This document shows, piece by piece, positions 1 through 6,914 of a DNA stretch of 34,425 nt. The notes beneath the pieces are model-generated. The model made no database searches and had not been told where the DNA came from. It saw only the letters and a list, made by a program, of their open reading frames with translations. Source of the stretch: Candidatus Pelearchaeum sp. (lineage in GTDB: Archaea > Thermoproteota > Nitrososphaeria_A > Caldarchaeales > Caldarchaeaceae); assembly GCA_015520425.1 (NCBI GenBank), contig WAQC01000020.1, forward strand, positions 1 through 34,425, in the 5' to 3' direction. The translations under genes were made by a program, and so were the position numbers. Position 1 is the stretch's first letter. Each line of letters opens with the position of its first letter.

Positions 1-64
1 GCGTCCTACACGGCTTCTTAACGCCCTCTGGAACCTCAGCAGACCACCAGCGATACCGCGCCAT
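1..64 (-). CDS. Start of an unidentified protein, cut by the window edge
   Basis: An ATG at 64 on the minus strand opens a frame that runs off the left edge, giving 21 codons that begin MARYRWWSAEVPEGV. A strong Shine-Dalgarno, GGAGG, lies seven bases upstream of the ATG, which is the main reason to believe it. It follows speE in the same direction after a 67-base gap, so it may be a third gene of the polyamine operon or start its own unit. The fragment is too short to identify. Confidence 0.5.
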   Translation of the reverse strand, partial: MARYRWWSAEVPEGVKKPCRT

Positions 65-131
65 ACCCAGCCCTCCAGGCATAGGGCTTGGTGATAAACC
101 GAGAGAGGGTAGCCCGAAAGTGAAAAGGAAG

Positions 132-1058
132 CTATATCGGTATGAACACGGGGCTGTCATCCGTCACTATACGGCCGCGCTGCTCTAGGGCCTCGTTTAG
201 GTAGGCTGGGAGTATGAAGAGCGCTCTATGTAGCTCTGGCGAGTAGTATCTCAGCCCAGAGACGCTTCGCTCCTCTAGGCGTTTCCTCACCTCTTCCTCG
301 CCCAGCTCGCGCGGGCTACCCCGCCGCGTGGCGAGCACGAAGCCCCACGCGGAGGTGAAGGAGGGAACCCACACATAATAGGCGTAAGCATTCCCAAAAA
401 CCGACTTTATAGTCCGATAAACCGAGGCGTAGCAGTCAGCAGAGTAGAACGTGGATGTGGCTTGGGTAACCATCACACCATCCCCGCGGAGCTTACGCCT
501 AACTATCTCGTAGAACTCGCGCGTATAGAGCAGCGCCGCTGGGCCGCCTTCAATCGGGTCCGTCGCGTCAACCACTATCACGTCCAGCGAGTTGTCTGGC
601 TGCGCGTCAAGCACGGCTCTACCATCGCCTATCACGAGGCGTAGCCTTGGGTTGTCAAAAGAGCCTTGGTGAAACTCGCCCAGCAGGCGCTTACAAAGCT
701 CTATGACCTCCTGGTCTATGTCTATCATCGTAAGACTCCTGACCGTGTTGTGGCGCAGTATCTCCCTGGCTGTGGCTCCCTCTCCTCCCCCTATGAGCAG
801 AACATCCACGGGCTTGGGGTGCGTAACCATGGCTGGGTGAACCAGCGTCTCGTGGTAAATCCACTCGTCGGCGGCTGTTGATTGTATCTGGCCGTCAAGG
901 ACTAGGCTCAGCCCGTAGTCAAACATCTCCACAACATCAACGCGCTGGTAGCGTGTCCTGCCAGAGTATAGAACCCTCTTGAGCCTGTGGAGGACTATCG
1001 TATTCTTGGTGTGGCGCTCCTCTAGGAAGAGGGGCGCTATCTCCCCCTGGTCTGACAT
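132..1058 (-). CDS. speE: Spermidine synthase-like aminopropyltransferase
   Basis: This 308-aa protein should transfer an aminopropyl group from decarboxylated S-adenosylmethionine to a diamine such as putrescine or agmatine. The fold is a cytosolic class I methyltransferase-like domain after a small N-terminal beta domain. Visible signatures are the nucleotide-binding loop LLIGGGEGATAREIL, the acidic strand end MIDIDQEVIELC, the GDGRAVLD loop, and DATDP followed by GPAALLYTREFY, the aminopropyltransferase active-site segment. Length is normal. GGGGAG lies just before the ATG, and speH ends only 10 bases upstream, so the two form an operon: SpeH makes the aminopropyl donor that this enzyme uses. 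In archaea the acceptor is often agmatine, so spermidine synthase is a family name rather than a proven substrate. Confidence 0.92.
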   Translation of the reverse strand: MSDQGEIAPLFLEERHTKNTIVLHRLKRVLYSGRTRYQRVDVVEMFDYGLSLVLDGQIQSTAADEWIYHETLVHPAMVTHPKPVDVLLIGGGEGATAREILRHNTVRSLTMIDIDQEVIELCKRLLGEFHQGSFDNPRLRLVIGDGRAVLDAQPDNSLDVIVVDATDPIEGGPAALLYTREFYEIVRRKLRGDGVMVTQATSTFYSADCYASVYRTIKSVFGNAYAYYVWVPSFTSAWGFVLATRRGSPRELGEEEVRKRLEERSVSGLRYYSPELHRALFILPAYLNEALEQRGRIVTDDSPVFIPI

Positions 1059-1068
1059 GGCTCCCCTG

Positions 1069-1458
1069 CTATAGCGCCTCCTGCTTTATGTCAGCCTCGC
1101 TCCGCTCATCCATGAGACCGCGCCGAATCTCCATCACATTATACCTACGCGGATTGAACTCCTGCAAGATTACGTTAAACGCCTTCCAGGGGTCTAGAGA
1201 GACACCGCAGGTGAAGATATCAACCGCAGCGTAGCCGTGCTCAGGCCAGGTGTGCGCCGAGACGTGGGATTCGGCGATTACTATGAGCGAGGAGATTCCG
1301 CCAGAGGCGGGGAACTTGTACGTGTATTCCCCCTTTATCGTGGCGCCCATCGCCTTGGTGGAGCGAAGCAGTATATTCTTCACCTTCTCCTTGTCCATCA
1401 GCGTCTCGGGCTCGCAGTTGTAGAGCTCCACTAGGAGATGTCGTCCCAGCTCCTTCAT
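1069..1458 (-). CDS. speH: S-adenosylmethionine decarboxylase proenzyme (pyruvoyl type)
   Basis: The product is a 129-aa proenzyme that self-cleaves and decarboxylates S-adenosylmethionine, supplying aminopropyl groups to SpeE. The diagnostic stretch is IAESHVSAHTWPEHGYAAVD followed by IFTCG. Cleavage is expected between Glu63 and Ser64, with Ser64 becoming the pyruvoyl group. His69 and Cys84 match the processing and catalytic residues of the short prokaryotic family (Ser63, His68, Cys83 in the Thermotoga enzyme). I chose the ATG at 1458 over an in-frame start at 1479 because GGAGG lies about ten bases before it and the protein then begins MKELGRHLLVELY, the usual family N-terminus. It is the first gene of the speH-speE operon. 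Confidence 0.93.
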   Translation of the reverse strand: MKELGRHLLVELYNCEPETLMDKEKVKNILLRSTKAMGATIKGEYTYKFPASGGISSLIVIAESHVSAHTWPEHGYAAVDIFTCGVSLDPWKAFNVILQEFNPRRYNVMEIRRGLMDERSEADIKQEAL

Positions 1459-1518
1459 AGCCCCACCGCCTCCGCGCACAGAAAGTAGTCTAGGCAGAAT
1501 GCCGCGTCCCCCATATCG

Positions 1519-1527
1519 CTATTTATG
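1519..1527 (-). promoter_or_regulatory. Probable TATA element of speH-speE
   Basis: On the minus strand the bases read CATAAATAG, a good archaeal TATA match. It would place transcription start near 1496 and give a leader of about 38 bases that contains the GGAGG site. A second AT-rich candidate (GCTTAAATT on the minus strand) lies at 1543-1551. Confidence 0.4.
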
Positions 1528-1742
1528 CTGAAGTGGTATGAATTTAAGCATTATGCGCGGCGCTCCGCGAGTCGCGGCCGCGCTCAACAGATGCCGCGAG
1601 CGGAGAAAGCCATCAACAGCCCAACGCGCAGAAGCCCTAACAAGCATGGCGCGCTCATTAGGCCAGAGCTGTGAAGACTCCGAGTTAGTAGGGAGACGCC
1701 CAGCGCCCTCTCCAAGCGTTGGAAACAGGCCATACCCTTTGA

Positions 1743-1751
1743 CTTTTTATT
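1743..1751 (+). promoter_or_regulatory. Possible TATA element of the nuoJ-nuoK cassette
   Basis: The T-rich stretch CTTTTTATT lies about 46 bases before the GTG start of nuoJ, implying a leader of about 20 bases. The match is weak. Confidence 0.3.
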
Positions 1752-1793
1752 GTTGTTTAGGCTTGGAAATGTAGCTATCTTGGGTGGTTTGGC

Positions 1794-2036
1794 GTGCTTG
1801 AGGGGCTTGAGCTAACCCTGCTCGTGGCGAGCGTCCTTTTCGCCATCCTTGCCGTTGAGCAGTCAAGGCTCTACCGAGCCGTCATGGGGCTGCTCGGCGT
1901 AACTGTAGCGATTGGTGTTCTCTTCTTCCTGCTGGGCGCCTACCAGCTCGCGGTGCTCCAGCTCCTCGTCTATGCTGGCGGGATTATCGCGCTCTTCATG
2001 ATAGTAATAATGCTCACGCGTGGTGTTGAGGAGTGA
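1794..2036 (+). CDS. nuoJ: NADH dehydrogenase-like subunit J, N-terminal half (split NuoJ)
   Basis: This 80-aa membrane protein has about three transmembrane helices. It contains the NuoJ hallmark LAVLQLLVYAGGIIALFMI, the helix followed by a glycine break that forms the pi-bulge region of TM3 in complex I subunit J. It covers only the N-terminal half of a full NuoJ; the next gene supplies the remainder, and such splits are known in archaea. The start is GTG with only a weak ribosome site. Its stop overlaps the next start by four bases (GTGA), so translation is coupled. The large proton-pumping subunits (L, M, N) and the peripheral arm are not nearby. Confidence 0.8.
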   Translation: MLEGLELTLLVASVLFAILAVEQSRLYRAVMGLLGVTVAIGVLFFLLGAYQLAVLQLLVYAGGIIALFMIVIMLTRGVEE

Positions 2037-2293
2037 GGGTTGCGGAGGCTCTAGGCTCTGTCGCAGCAATCTTCTTCGCCATCGTGCTCTTCTACGCCCT
2101 GGCTGGAAACCCGCCCGCGTATAGATACTGGGGCGAGTCGCTGGATAGGCTCATACCGCCAGACTTCGTGGCGCTCTCGCGCGAGATAAGCGGCTACATC
2201 TGGGGGAGCCTCTTCCCTCTCTTCATAGCGTTCGGCCTCGTGTTACTAACACTCGCCCTAGGCTTGACGGCTCTGCTAAGGAGGGAGGAGTAG
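2033..2293 (+). CDS. Small membrane protein, probable C-terminal half of split NuoJ
   Basis: This 86-aa protein has an N-terminal helix (residues about 5-25), a loop of about 35 residues with WGESLDRLIPPDF, and a C-terminal helix ending in ALLRREE. Position, overlap with the preceding NuoJ half and two-helix topology fit the second half of NuoJ (TM4-5). Sequence conservation in this part of the family is poor, so the identification rests on context. GTG is the start codon. NuoK begins one base after its stop. Confidence 0.6.
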   Translation: MRVAEALGSVAAIFFAIVLFYALAGNPPAYRYWGESLDRLIPPDFVALSREISGYIWGSLFPLFIAFGLVLLTLALGLTALLRREE

Positions 2294-2294
2294 C

Positions 2295-2609
2295 ATGGCG
2301 CTCGCCGTAATCTACTACAACCTCTTCAGCGCCCTCCTCTTCATAATAGGCGTCTACTGCCTCGCCACGCGGCGTAGCCTGGTTAAGCAGATTATCGGGA
2401 TTGAGATAATGGTGAACGCAGCCCACCTAAACTTCGTGGCTCTCGCGTCGCGCGCCCCTGGGGGAATAGACCCCTACGCCCAGAGCTTCATCATCCTCTC
2501 CCTGGGAGTTGGAGCTGCCGTCATAGCCCTAGCCCTGCTACTAAGCGTCCAGGTATACCGAACCTACAGGACGATGGACCTGGCTAAGCTCAGGCGGCTC
2601 AGGAGGTAG
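2295..2609 (+). CDS. nuoK: NuoK/MrpC-like membrane subunit
   Basis: This 104-aa protein has three transmembrane helices. The second holds GIEIMVNAAHLNFVAL, which keeps the membrane glutamate of NuoK (Glu36 in E. coli). In the third helix, where NuoK normally has AAAEA with the second key glutamate (Glu72), this protein reads LGVGAAVIALALLL and has no acid. It also has DPYAQSFIILSLGVG, closer to MrpC/MnhC antiporter subunits. It may therefore be a NuoK homologue with altered proton chemistry or an Mrp-type subunit. GGGAGGAG precedes the ATG, inside the previous gene. Its tail TYRTMDLAKLRRLRR is basic and cytosolic. Confidence 0.75.
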   Translation: MALAVIYYNLFSALLFIIGVYCLATRRSLVKQIIGIEIMVNAAHLNFVALASRAPGGIDPYAQSFIILSLGVGAAVIALALLLSVQVYRTYRTMDLAKLRRLRR

Positions 2610-2617
2610 CTTAATTA
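2609..2617 (+). promoter_or_regulatory. TATA element for a leaderless VOC gene
   Basis: GCTTAATTA starts at the last base of the nuoK stop codon and is centred 26 bases before the ATG at 2640, the spacing expected for a leaderless archaeal transcript. The gene has no Shine-Dalgarno, which agrees. Confidence 0.5.
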
Positions 2618-2639
2618 CGCCTGAGCACCATATAACACC

Positions 2640-3083
2640 ATGTCCATAGTGTCTGGGATAGACCATATAGCGGTTGTTGTTAGGGACATTAGGAAGGCGC
2701 GGCGCTTCTATAAGTCGCTTGGCTTCAGGGCTAGCGCAATAGTGCTGGTTAGGGAGAGGTATAGGGAGGAGAGGCGCGAGCATCTCTACTATGGTTGTAG
2801 CCTCAGAGCTGGCGGCCGCAAGCCCTCCATCTGGCTCATGCAGCCGAGGGGCAGGTATGGGCCTCTGGCTAGGTTCCTAAGAGAGCGGGGCGAGGGGCTT
2901 CACCACATAGGGCTTGTGGTGGGAGACGCGGCGAAGAGCTGTAAAATCCTCAGGAAGCGTGGTGTGAGGCTCATACGCGATGCCTGCGTGTTTCCAGAAG
3001 ACAGGGAGGTACGCGCCCTCATACACCCCAGAAGCTCCTTCGGCACGCTCATAGAGCTTGTCCAGCCCCTACGCCTAAAGTAA
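2640..3083 (+). CDS. VOC-family protein, methylmalonyl-CoA epimerase-like
   Basis: This 147-aa protein has the two paired beta-alpha-beta-beta-beta modules of the vicinal oxygen chelate fold. Module 1 begins GIDHIAVVVRDIRKARRFY and module 2 GEGLHHIGLVVGDAAKSC. Likely metal ligands are the His in DHIAVV, the Gln in LMQPRG, the His in LHHIGL and the Glu in LIELVQ. The segments RERGEGLHHIG and IHPRSSFGTLIELVQ resemble methylmalonyl-CoA epimerase closely, and length is right. There is a basic insertion of about 15 residues (VRERYREERREH) between the halves. No mutase or carboxylase genes are adjacent, so another isomerase or lyase of the fold is possible. The gene appears leaderless. Confidence 0.72.
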   Translation: MSIVSGIDHIAVVVRDIRKARRFYKSLGFRASAIVLVRERYREERREHLYYGCSLRAGGRKPSIWLMQPRGRYGPLARFLRERGEGLHHIGLVVGDAAKSCKILRKRGVRLIRDACVFPEDREVRALIHPRSSFGTLIELVQPLRLK

Positions 3084-3108
3084 TAGCGTAGCAGGCCTCT
3101 ACGGATGC

Positions 3109-4077
3109 TTGGATATGAAGCGCGTGTTTGACGTGGTTATCCCGCAGGGATGGAGGCTTGACCTACCCAACACTGGCGCTGCGGAGCAGTATGCGCTGAT
3201 TGAGAGCTTGGCTAGGAAGGCTGAGGAGCTGGGCTTCCAGGCGGCGTGGCTCTACGACCACTTCCACACATACCCAAAGATTGAACGCGCCTCGGTCTTT
3301 GAGGCATGGACAACGCTCACAGCACTAGCCAAGGCCACGAGCAGCCTAAGGCTAGGCGTCTTGGTAACATGCAACAGCTACCGAAACCCAGCGCTACTAG
3401 CGAAGATGGCGGCTACACTAGACGTAATCTCTGGAGGCCGCCTGGAGTTCGGGATAGGCGCAGGCTGGTACGAGGCGGAATACAAAGCCTTCGGCTACGA
3501 CTTCCCAGGCAACGCTGCTAGGATAAGGATGCTGGACGAGGCTGTGCAGATAATAAAGCGGATGTGGGTGGAGGATAGCGTAACCTTCTTCGGCAGGTAT
3601 TACAGGGTTGAGGGCGCTCTCAACTATCCTAAGCCGCTCCAGAAGCCTAGGCCGCGTGTCTTGATAGGCGGCGCTGGTGAGAGCCTCACGCTCAAGGTAG
3701 TGGCGCGGCACGCTGATAGGTGGAACACAGGCGGAGACCCAGAAACATACCAGCGGAAGATGGAGAAGCTCCACAACTACCTTGAGGAGGCTGGCCGCAA
3801 GACCTCTGACGTAGAATGCACGTATCACGGCATCGTGGTAGTGGAGGAGAGCGACGAGAAGGCTCTCGCCAGGCTTGACAAGCTAGGCGCTGAGTGGGGG
3901 CTTCAGGAGCCGCGCGAGCTGGCTAAACGAAACCCCGTAGGAAGCCCAGAGAAGGTAGCAGACTACATCTCAAGACTATACGACATAGGAGTAACCCGCT
4001 TCATGCTATACCCACTGGACGCAGCCAGCGGCGGAAAGCTAGAATACCTACGCGACCACGTGCTCAACTTGGTATAA
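3109..4077 (+). CDS. F420-dependent (luciferase-like, LLM class) oxidoreductase
   Basis: This 322-aa protein is a bacterial-luciferase-like TIM barrel, the family that uses F420 or flavin to reduce or oxidise small organic substrates. Features are the N-terminal VVIPQGW strand, LARKAEELGFQAAWLYDHF, LRLGVLVTCNSYRNPALLAK, GGRLEFGIGAGWYEAEY (the cofactor-loop signature), PLQKPRPRVLIGGAGE and the C-terminal VGSPEKVADYISRLYDIGV. Length is standard. The start is either TTG at 3109 or ATG at 3115; neither has a clear ribosome site, and I report the longer form. No biosynthetic partner lies nearby, so the substrate cannot be inferred. Confidence 0.85.
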   Translation: MDMKRVFDVVIPQGWRLDLPNTGAAEQYALIESLARKAEELGFQAAWLYDHFHTYPKIERASVFEAWTTLTALAKATSSLRLGVLVTCNSYRNPALLAKMAATLDVISGGRLEFGIGAGWYEAEYKAFGYDFPGNAARIRMLDEAVQIIKRMWVEDSVTFFGRYYRVEGALNYPKPLQKPRPRVLIGGAGESLTLKVVARHADRWNTGGDPETYQRKMEKLHNYLEEAGRKTSDVECTYHGIVVVEESDEKALARLDKLGAEWGLQEPRELAKRNPVGSPEKVADYISRLYDIGVTRFMLYPLDAASGGKLEYLRDHVLNLV

Positions 4078-4147
4078 TATTCATATTATCAAAAACTAAT
4101 CCTAAGAGTAGATGCGGTAAGACACCACGATTGCGTAAATTGTATAG

Positions 4148-4155
4148 TTAATTAA
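4148..4155 (+). promoter_or_regulatory. TATA element of the SQR-DUF1641 operon
   Basis: TTAATTAA is centred about 27 bases upstream of the TTG at 4179, within a 101-base AT-rich gap. The spacing implies a transcript starting at or just before 4179. Confidence 0.5.
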
Positions 4156-4178
4156 GTGATTGCGCTATTGTTTATTAT

Positions 4179-5354
4179 TTGAGGAAAAAATTGAAGAAAA
4201 TCCTCATCCTGGGAGGAGGTGCTGGTGGGGTAGTTACAGCAAATAGGCTCGCTAAAAAGTTGAATGGAAATGCCGAGATTCTACTCGTTGATAAGAACTT
4301 ACACCACGAATTCCGTCCCTCTTACCTATGGATAACGATGGGATTGAGGGAGCCTGAAGATATTAGACGGTCATTAAGCCTCTTAGAGGGTAGAGGGATA
4401 AAGGTTCTCAACGATAATGTTGTTGCTATAGATGCTGCTAACAGAACCGTTAAGACGAGTAACCAATCGCTTACGTATGATTTGCTTGTAGTATCGTTGG
4501 GCGCCGAGCTTAAGCCTGAGCTCCTGGAAGGAAGCGAGCACACCTACCACGCATGGGAGTCTAATGACGCGTTAAAGCTACGTAAGGCGTTATCAAGCTT
4601 CCACGGAGGTCGTATAGTAATAGGCCCTGCATCCATGCCATACCGCTGCCCACCCGCGCCATTTGAGCTAGCTCTGATGCTCCGCTACCTCTCAGAGCAG
4701 CGCGGAATAATGGAGAAGACCAGTATAACCGTAATACACCCCACATGGACAACACCAATGGAACCATTCGGCCCATTCATGCAGAATATGTTCAGGAACT
4801 TTCTAGAACAGTTTGGTGTTGATTTCCTAGGTAAGTGGGAGCTGGATAGGGTTGATGGTGAGCGTAAAAGGCTTGTATCCAAGAGGGGTGATGAGCTTGA
4901 GTATGACTTGGCTATAATAATACCACCCCACGAGCCCGCCCTACCTATAAAACAGTCAGACGAGCTTAGGAGCAGGGAGTCTGGATATATGGATGTGGAT
5001 AAGAAAACCCTACGCAACACGCAGTACGATGATGTCTTCGGAATAGGCGATATAATATCACCCACTCTTGGGCTAGGTATGGCTGGCGTGTTTGCGCACT
5101 TTGAGGGAGACTACGTAGCGACACAGATAGTTGATGAGATAAAAGGAGTTCATATGGCTATGACTTATAACAAATCAGGCGTATGCGTCATGGATATAGG
5201 ATACATGGGTGCAGGCGTTTACTGCGACTTCACAAAGGTAATAGAAGGCACGGCCAAGTATCCTGACTGCTGGGTTCTGGGAGGCATGAAAGCATTCCGC
5301 GGCGCTAAAGTAGCTTTTGAACGTATGTGGTTCGCAGAGCTGTTTGGGAGGTGA
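4179..5354 (+). CDS. Sulfide:quinone oxidoreductase-like flavoprotein
   Basis: This 391-aa protein is a two-dinucleotide-binding-domain flavoprotein of the sulfide:quinone oxidoreductase group, which oxidises sulfide at the membrane and passes electrons to quinone. It shows an N-terminal FAD loop ILGGGAGG (residues 10-17), YDLLVVSLGAE near 100-110, the SQR signature CPPAPFE with Cys157, and FGIGD at 287-291 for the FAD ribityl group. A further cysteine lies at 336 (SGVCVMDIG), with others at 349 and 364. SQRs usually use two or three redox cysteines; Cys157 and Cys336 are the obvious pair here, and I see none matching the third. TTG at 4179 fits the TATA spacing; TTG at 4191 has GAGG before it and gives MKKILILGGG. 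A DUF1641 protein follows. Confidence 0.82.
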   Translation: MRKKLKKILILGGGAGGVVTANRLAKKLNGNAEILLVDKNLHHEFRPSYLWITMGLREPEDIRRSLSLLEGRGIKVLNDNVVAIDAANRTVKTSNQSLTYDLLVVSLGAELKPELLEGSEHTYHAWESNDALKLRKALSSFHGGRIVIGPASMPYRCPPAPFELALMLRYLSEQRGIMEKTSITVIHPTWTTPMEPFGPFMQNMFRNFLEQFGVDFLGKWELDRVDGERKRLVSKRGDELEYDLAIIIPPHEPALPIKQSDELRSRESGYMDVDKKTLRNTQYDDVFGIGDIISPTLGLGMAGVFAHFEGDYVATQIVDEIKGVHMAMTYNKSGVCVMDIGYMGAGVYCDFTKVIEGTAKYPDCWVLGGMKAFRGAKVAFERMWFAELFGR

Positions 5355-5360
5355 TGAAGT

Positions 5361-5819
5361 ATGGCATCAATACAAATATCTGGTCTCCCTGAAGAGAAGG
5401 CTGAGAAGCTGGCTAGGCTATTGGAGAAACTAGCCGATAATGCGGATGCGCTGGAAGATATACTGGAGGCACTAGCCAAGATGAAAGATACGGGGCTCCT
5501 GGCGGGAACACGCGCGCTGGCAGAAAGCTTTGAAGAAGGGTTTAACTACCTTATGCGGCCAGAATTCGTAGCCAGCATAGGAAACATGATGATGCTCCTA
5601 TACATGATAAGCAAGATGGACCATCCTATGATGTTTGAGATGGCTGATAAGATGCCGCCATGTATAAAGAAGGCGTATGATGAGTTCATGCAAGCGCCCA
5701 GCAAGAGGGCTGGGTTGATGGAGTTGCTGAACCTTATGCGTAGCCCAGAGTTCTATGCTATGATGCGAGCCATGCGCGTTATGCTCTCCTGTGCGCGTCA
5801 GGGGAGGGCAACGCTCTAA
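5361..5819 (+). CDS. DUF1641-family protein, partner of the SQR
   Basis: This 152-aa, all-helical soluble protein is rich in Met, Leu and Ala. Its N-terminal part, LPEEKAEKLARLLEKLADN, is amphipathic. The middle MRPEFVASIGNMMMLLYMIS and the later LNLMRSPEFYAMMRAMRVM resemble each other as two short repeats and match the conserved block of DUF1641. That family is frequently encoded beside SQR-like flavoproteins, as here: the ATG follows the SQR stop by six bases, with GGAGGTGA overlapping that stop. Its molecular role is not established; a membrane or quinone-side accessory role is inference from context only. Confidence 0.75.
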   Translation: MASIQISGLPEEKAEKLARLLEKLADNADALEDILEALAKMKDTGLLAGTRALAESFEEGFNYLMRPEFVASIGNMMMLLYMISKMDHPMMFEMADKMPPCIKKAYDEFMQAPSKRAGLMELLNLMRSPEFYAMMRAMRVMLSCARQGRATL

Positions 5820-5830
5820 ACCAATTAACC

Positions 5831-5846
5831 CTCCCCCCTTATTTTT
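5831..5846 (+). terminator. T-rich terminator after the SQR operon
   Basis: CTCCCCCCTTATTTTT sits 12 bases after the DUF1641 stop and ends in a T-run, the usual archaeal termination signal. It overlaps the stop codon of the convergent dihydropteroate-synthase-like gene. Confidence 0.45.
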
Positions 5847-6744
5847 GGAATAGCCTCAGCCACTCCGCAACTCTTACAGCGTCGCGCGTGGCTCCTGGGT
5901 TGTGCGTCCTTACTATGTGGGCGCCGCGTAGTGCTGCGTATGCCTCGGCAGCAAGCGAGGCGTGCATCCTCTCTTCGGGGCTTCTCCTCCCAGTTGGTAT
6001 TCTGAGGAATGATTTGCGCGAGATTCCCACGAGGATTGGGCGGCCGAGTTCCCGTAGGGTGTCTAGCCGCGTGAGCAGGAGGAAGTCGCGGACAAACCAG
6101 TAGGGCTCTGCTTTGCTGGCTTCGCGCTGTAGCAGCTCTAGGGGGTTGCGTAGCTCTTCTTCGCTGGGCATCTCGCGCCTGCCGTAGAAGCCGAAGGCGG
6201 GGTCTATGACGAGCTTATCTAGCTTAACGCCCGCCTCAACGGCCTTGGCTAGACTACGCCGCAGCGCAGCTATCGTCTGCTCAACTGGGGGGAGATTATC
6301 GCCTAGACCTGGCCGCGCACCCACAACAGCGGAGACACCAGACTCGGCTATGAGCGCTGGCATGGCAGCGTCCTCAAACCCATAGACATCATTAACAATA
6401 CGCGCACCAGCGTCAAGCGCGGCTCGCGCGACCTCGGCGGAGGTTGTGTCTATTGATACTGGCTGGCTGAAGCTCCCCGCCAGCAGCCTGACAGCGGAGA
6501 CGGCTCTACGAACCTCCTCCTCAATAGGTATGTGCGTCTCAAGATAGGGGGCGGTAGACCTCCCGCCAACGTCTATAATCTCAGCGCCCTCGCCCACCAT
6601 CTGCTCAGCCGTCTCCAGAATCTCACGCTCACCAGTCCTGACAGACCCCTTGTAGAACGACTCAGGCGAGACGTTAATAACGCCCATAATCCTCACAGGC
6701 AGGCCGTCGCCAACCTCCAAGCCAGCCAACGAGGCGCGCAGCAT
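5839..6744 (-). CDS. Dihydropteroate synthase-like protein (pterin-binding TIM barrel)
   Basis: The 301-aa product matches dihydropteroate synthase, which joins a pterin diphosphate to an aminobenzoate-type substrate in folate or tetrahydromethanopterin synthesis. Motifs in order are MGVINVSPESFYKGSV (20-35), DVGGRSTAP (58-66), SIDTTSAEVARAAL (97-110), RIVNDVYGF (115-123), DPAFGF (181-186), GISRKSF (240-246) and RTHNP (279-283). Bacterial enzymes have GGESTRPG where this one has GGRSTAP, and lack the SPESFYKGS wording, so it belongs to the archaeal type. The frame is open to 6942, but I start at the ATG at 6744: a TATAAA box lies 26 bases before it and homology begins soon after, making it leaderless. 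The exact acceptor is unknown. Confidence 0.83.
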   Translation of the reverse strand: MLRASLAGLEVGDGLPVRIMGVINVSPESFYKGSVRTGEREILETAEQMVGEGAEIIDVGGRSTAPYLETHIPIEEEVRRAVSAVRLLAGSFSQPVSIDTTSAEVARAALDAGARIVNDVYGFEDAAMPALIAESGVSAVVGARPGLGDNLPPVEQTIAALRRSLAKAVEAGVKLDKLVIDPAFGFYGRREMPSEEELRNPLELLQREASKAEPYWFVRDFLLLTRLDTLRELGRPILVGISRKSFLRIPTGRRSPEERMHASLAAEAYAALRGAHIVRTHNPGATRDAVRVAEWLRLFQK

Positions 6745-6765
6745 CACACCCCACCGAGAAGCCCC

Positions 6766-6773
6766 TTTATATA
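6766..6773 (-). promoter_or_regulatory. TATA box of the dihydropteroate-synthase-like gene
   Basis: Minus-strand TATATAAA is centred about 26 bases before the ATG at 6744. This supports leaderless transcription and argues against any start further upstream. Confidence 0.65.
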
Positions 6774-6804
6774 GCTCATAACCGATAGAGCAGCTCTGAG
6801 GCAC

Positions 6805-6833
6805 CTCTACAGTCAAGCAGCTTGACTGTAGAG
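6805..6833. repeat. Perfect 13-bp inverted repeat with 3-base loop
   Basis: CTCTACAGTCAAG (6805-6817) is followed by CAG and then by its exact reverse complement (6821-6833). It lies between the divergent dihydropteroate-synthase-like and amrS promoters, upstream of both TATA boxes. It could be a dimeric regulator site or a structured RNA element; it is not placed as a terminator for either gene. Confidence 0.85.
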
Positions 6834-6870
6834 ACGACAAAAGACGACGCATAAGGTAGTGGGCAGAGAC

Positions 6871-6877
6871 ATAAATA
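6871..6877 (+). promoter_or_regulatory. Probable TATA element of amrS
   Basis: ATAAATA lies about 41 bases before the amrS ATG, predicting a leader of about 15 bases. The inverted repeat ends 37 bases upstream of it. Confidence 0.45.
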
Positions 6878-6914
6878 CCCCAGCCACGAATAACATATAC
6901 GAAGGCAGCCAGCC

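Larger units (their letters stand above)
1459..1793. other. Intergenic region between divergent speH and nuoJ
   Basis: This stretch of about 335 bases separates two divergent operons. It carries AT-rich promoter candidates near each end (described separately). The middle, roughly 1560-1735, is GC-rich. A 78-codon open frame on the plus strand across it resembles no protein I know and has no ribosome site, so I do not call it. I see no tRNA or box C/D RNA signature. Confidence 0.5.

Noticed and set aside
1..188. A plus-strand protein end running from the left edge into speE
   Set aside because: It is open in one frame but would overlap the speE 3' end by about 57 bases; the minus-strand start at 64 with GGAGG is far better supported.
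462..881. Open frames antisense to speE
   Set aside because: They lie wholly within a well-supported gene and have no start signals; they reflect GC-rich shadow coding.
1538..1774. A 78-codon plus-strand frame upstream of nuoJ
   Set aside because: No ribosome site, unnatural composition and overlap with the speH promoter region; it looks like a chance open frame.
5831..5846. Treating the T-run as part of a small gene between the convergent genes
   Set aside because: The gap is only 19 bases; the run is best read as a terminator.
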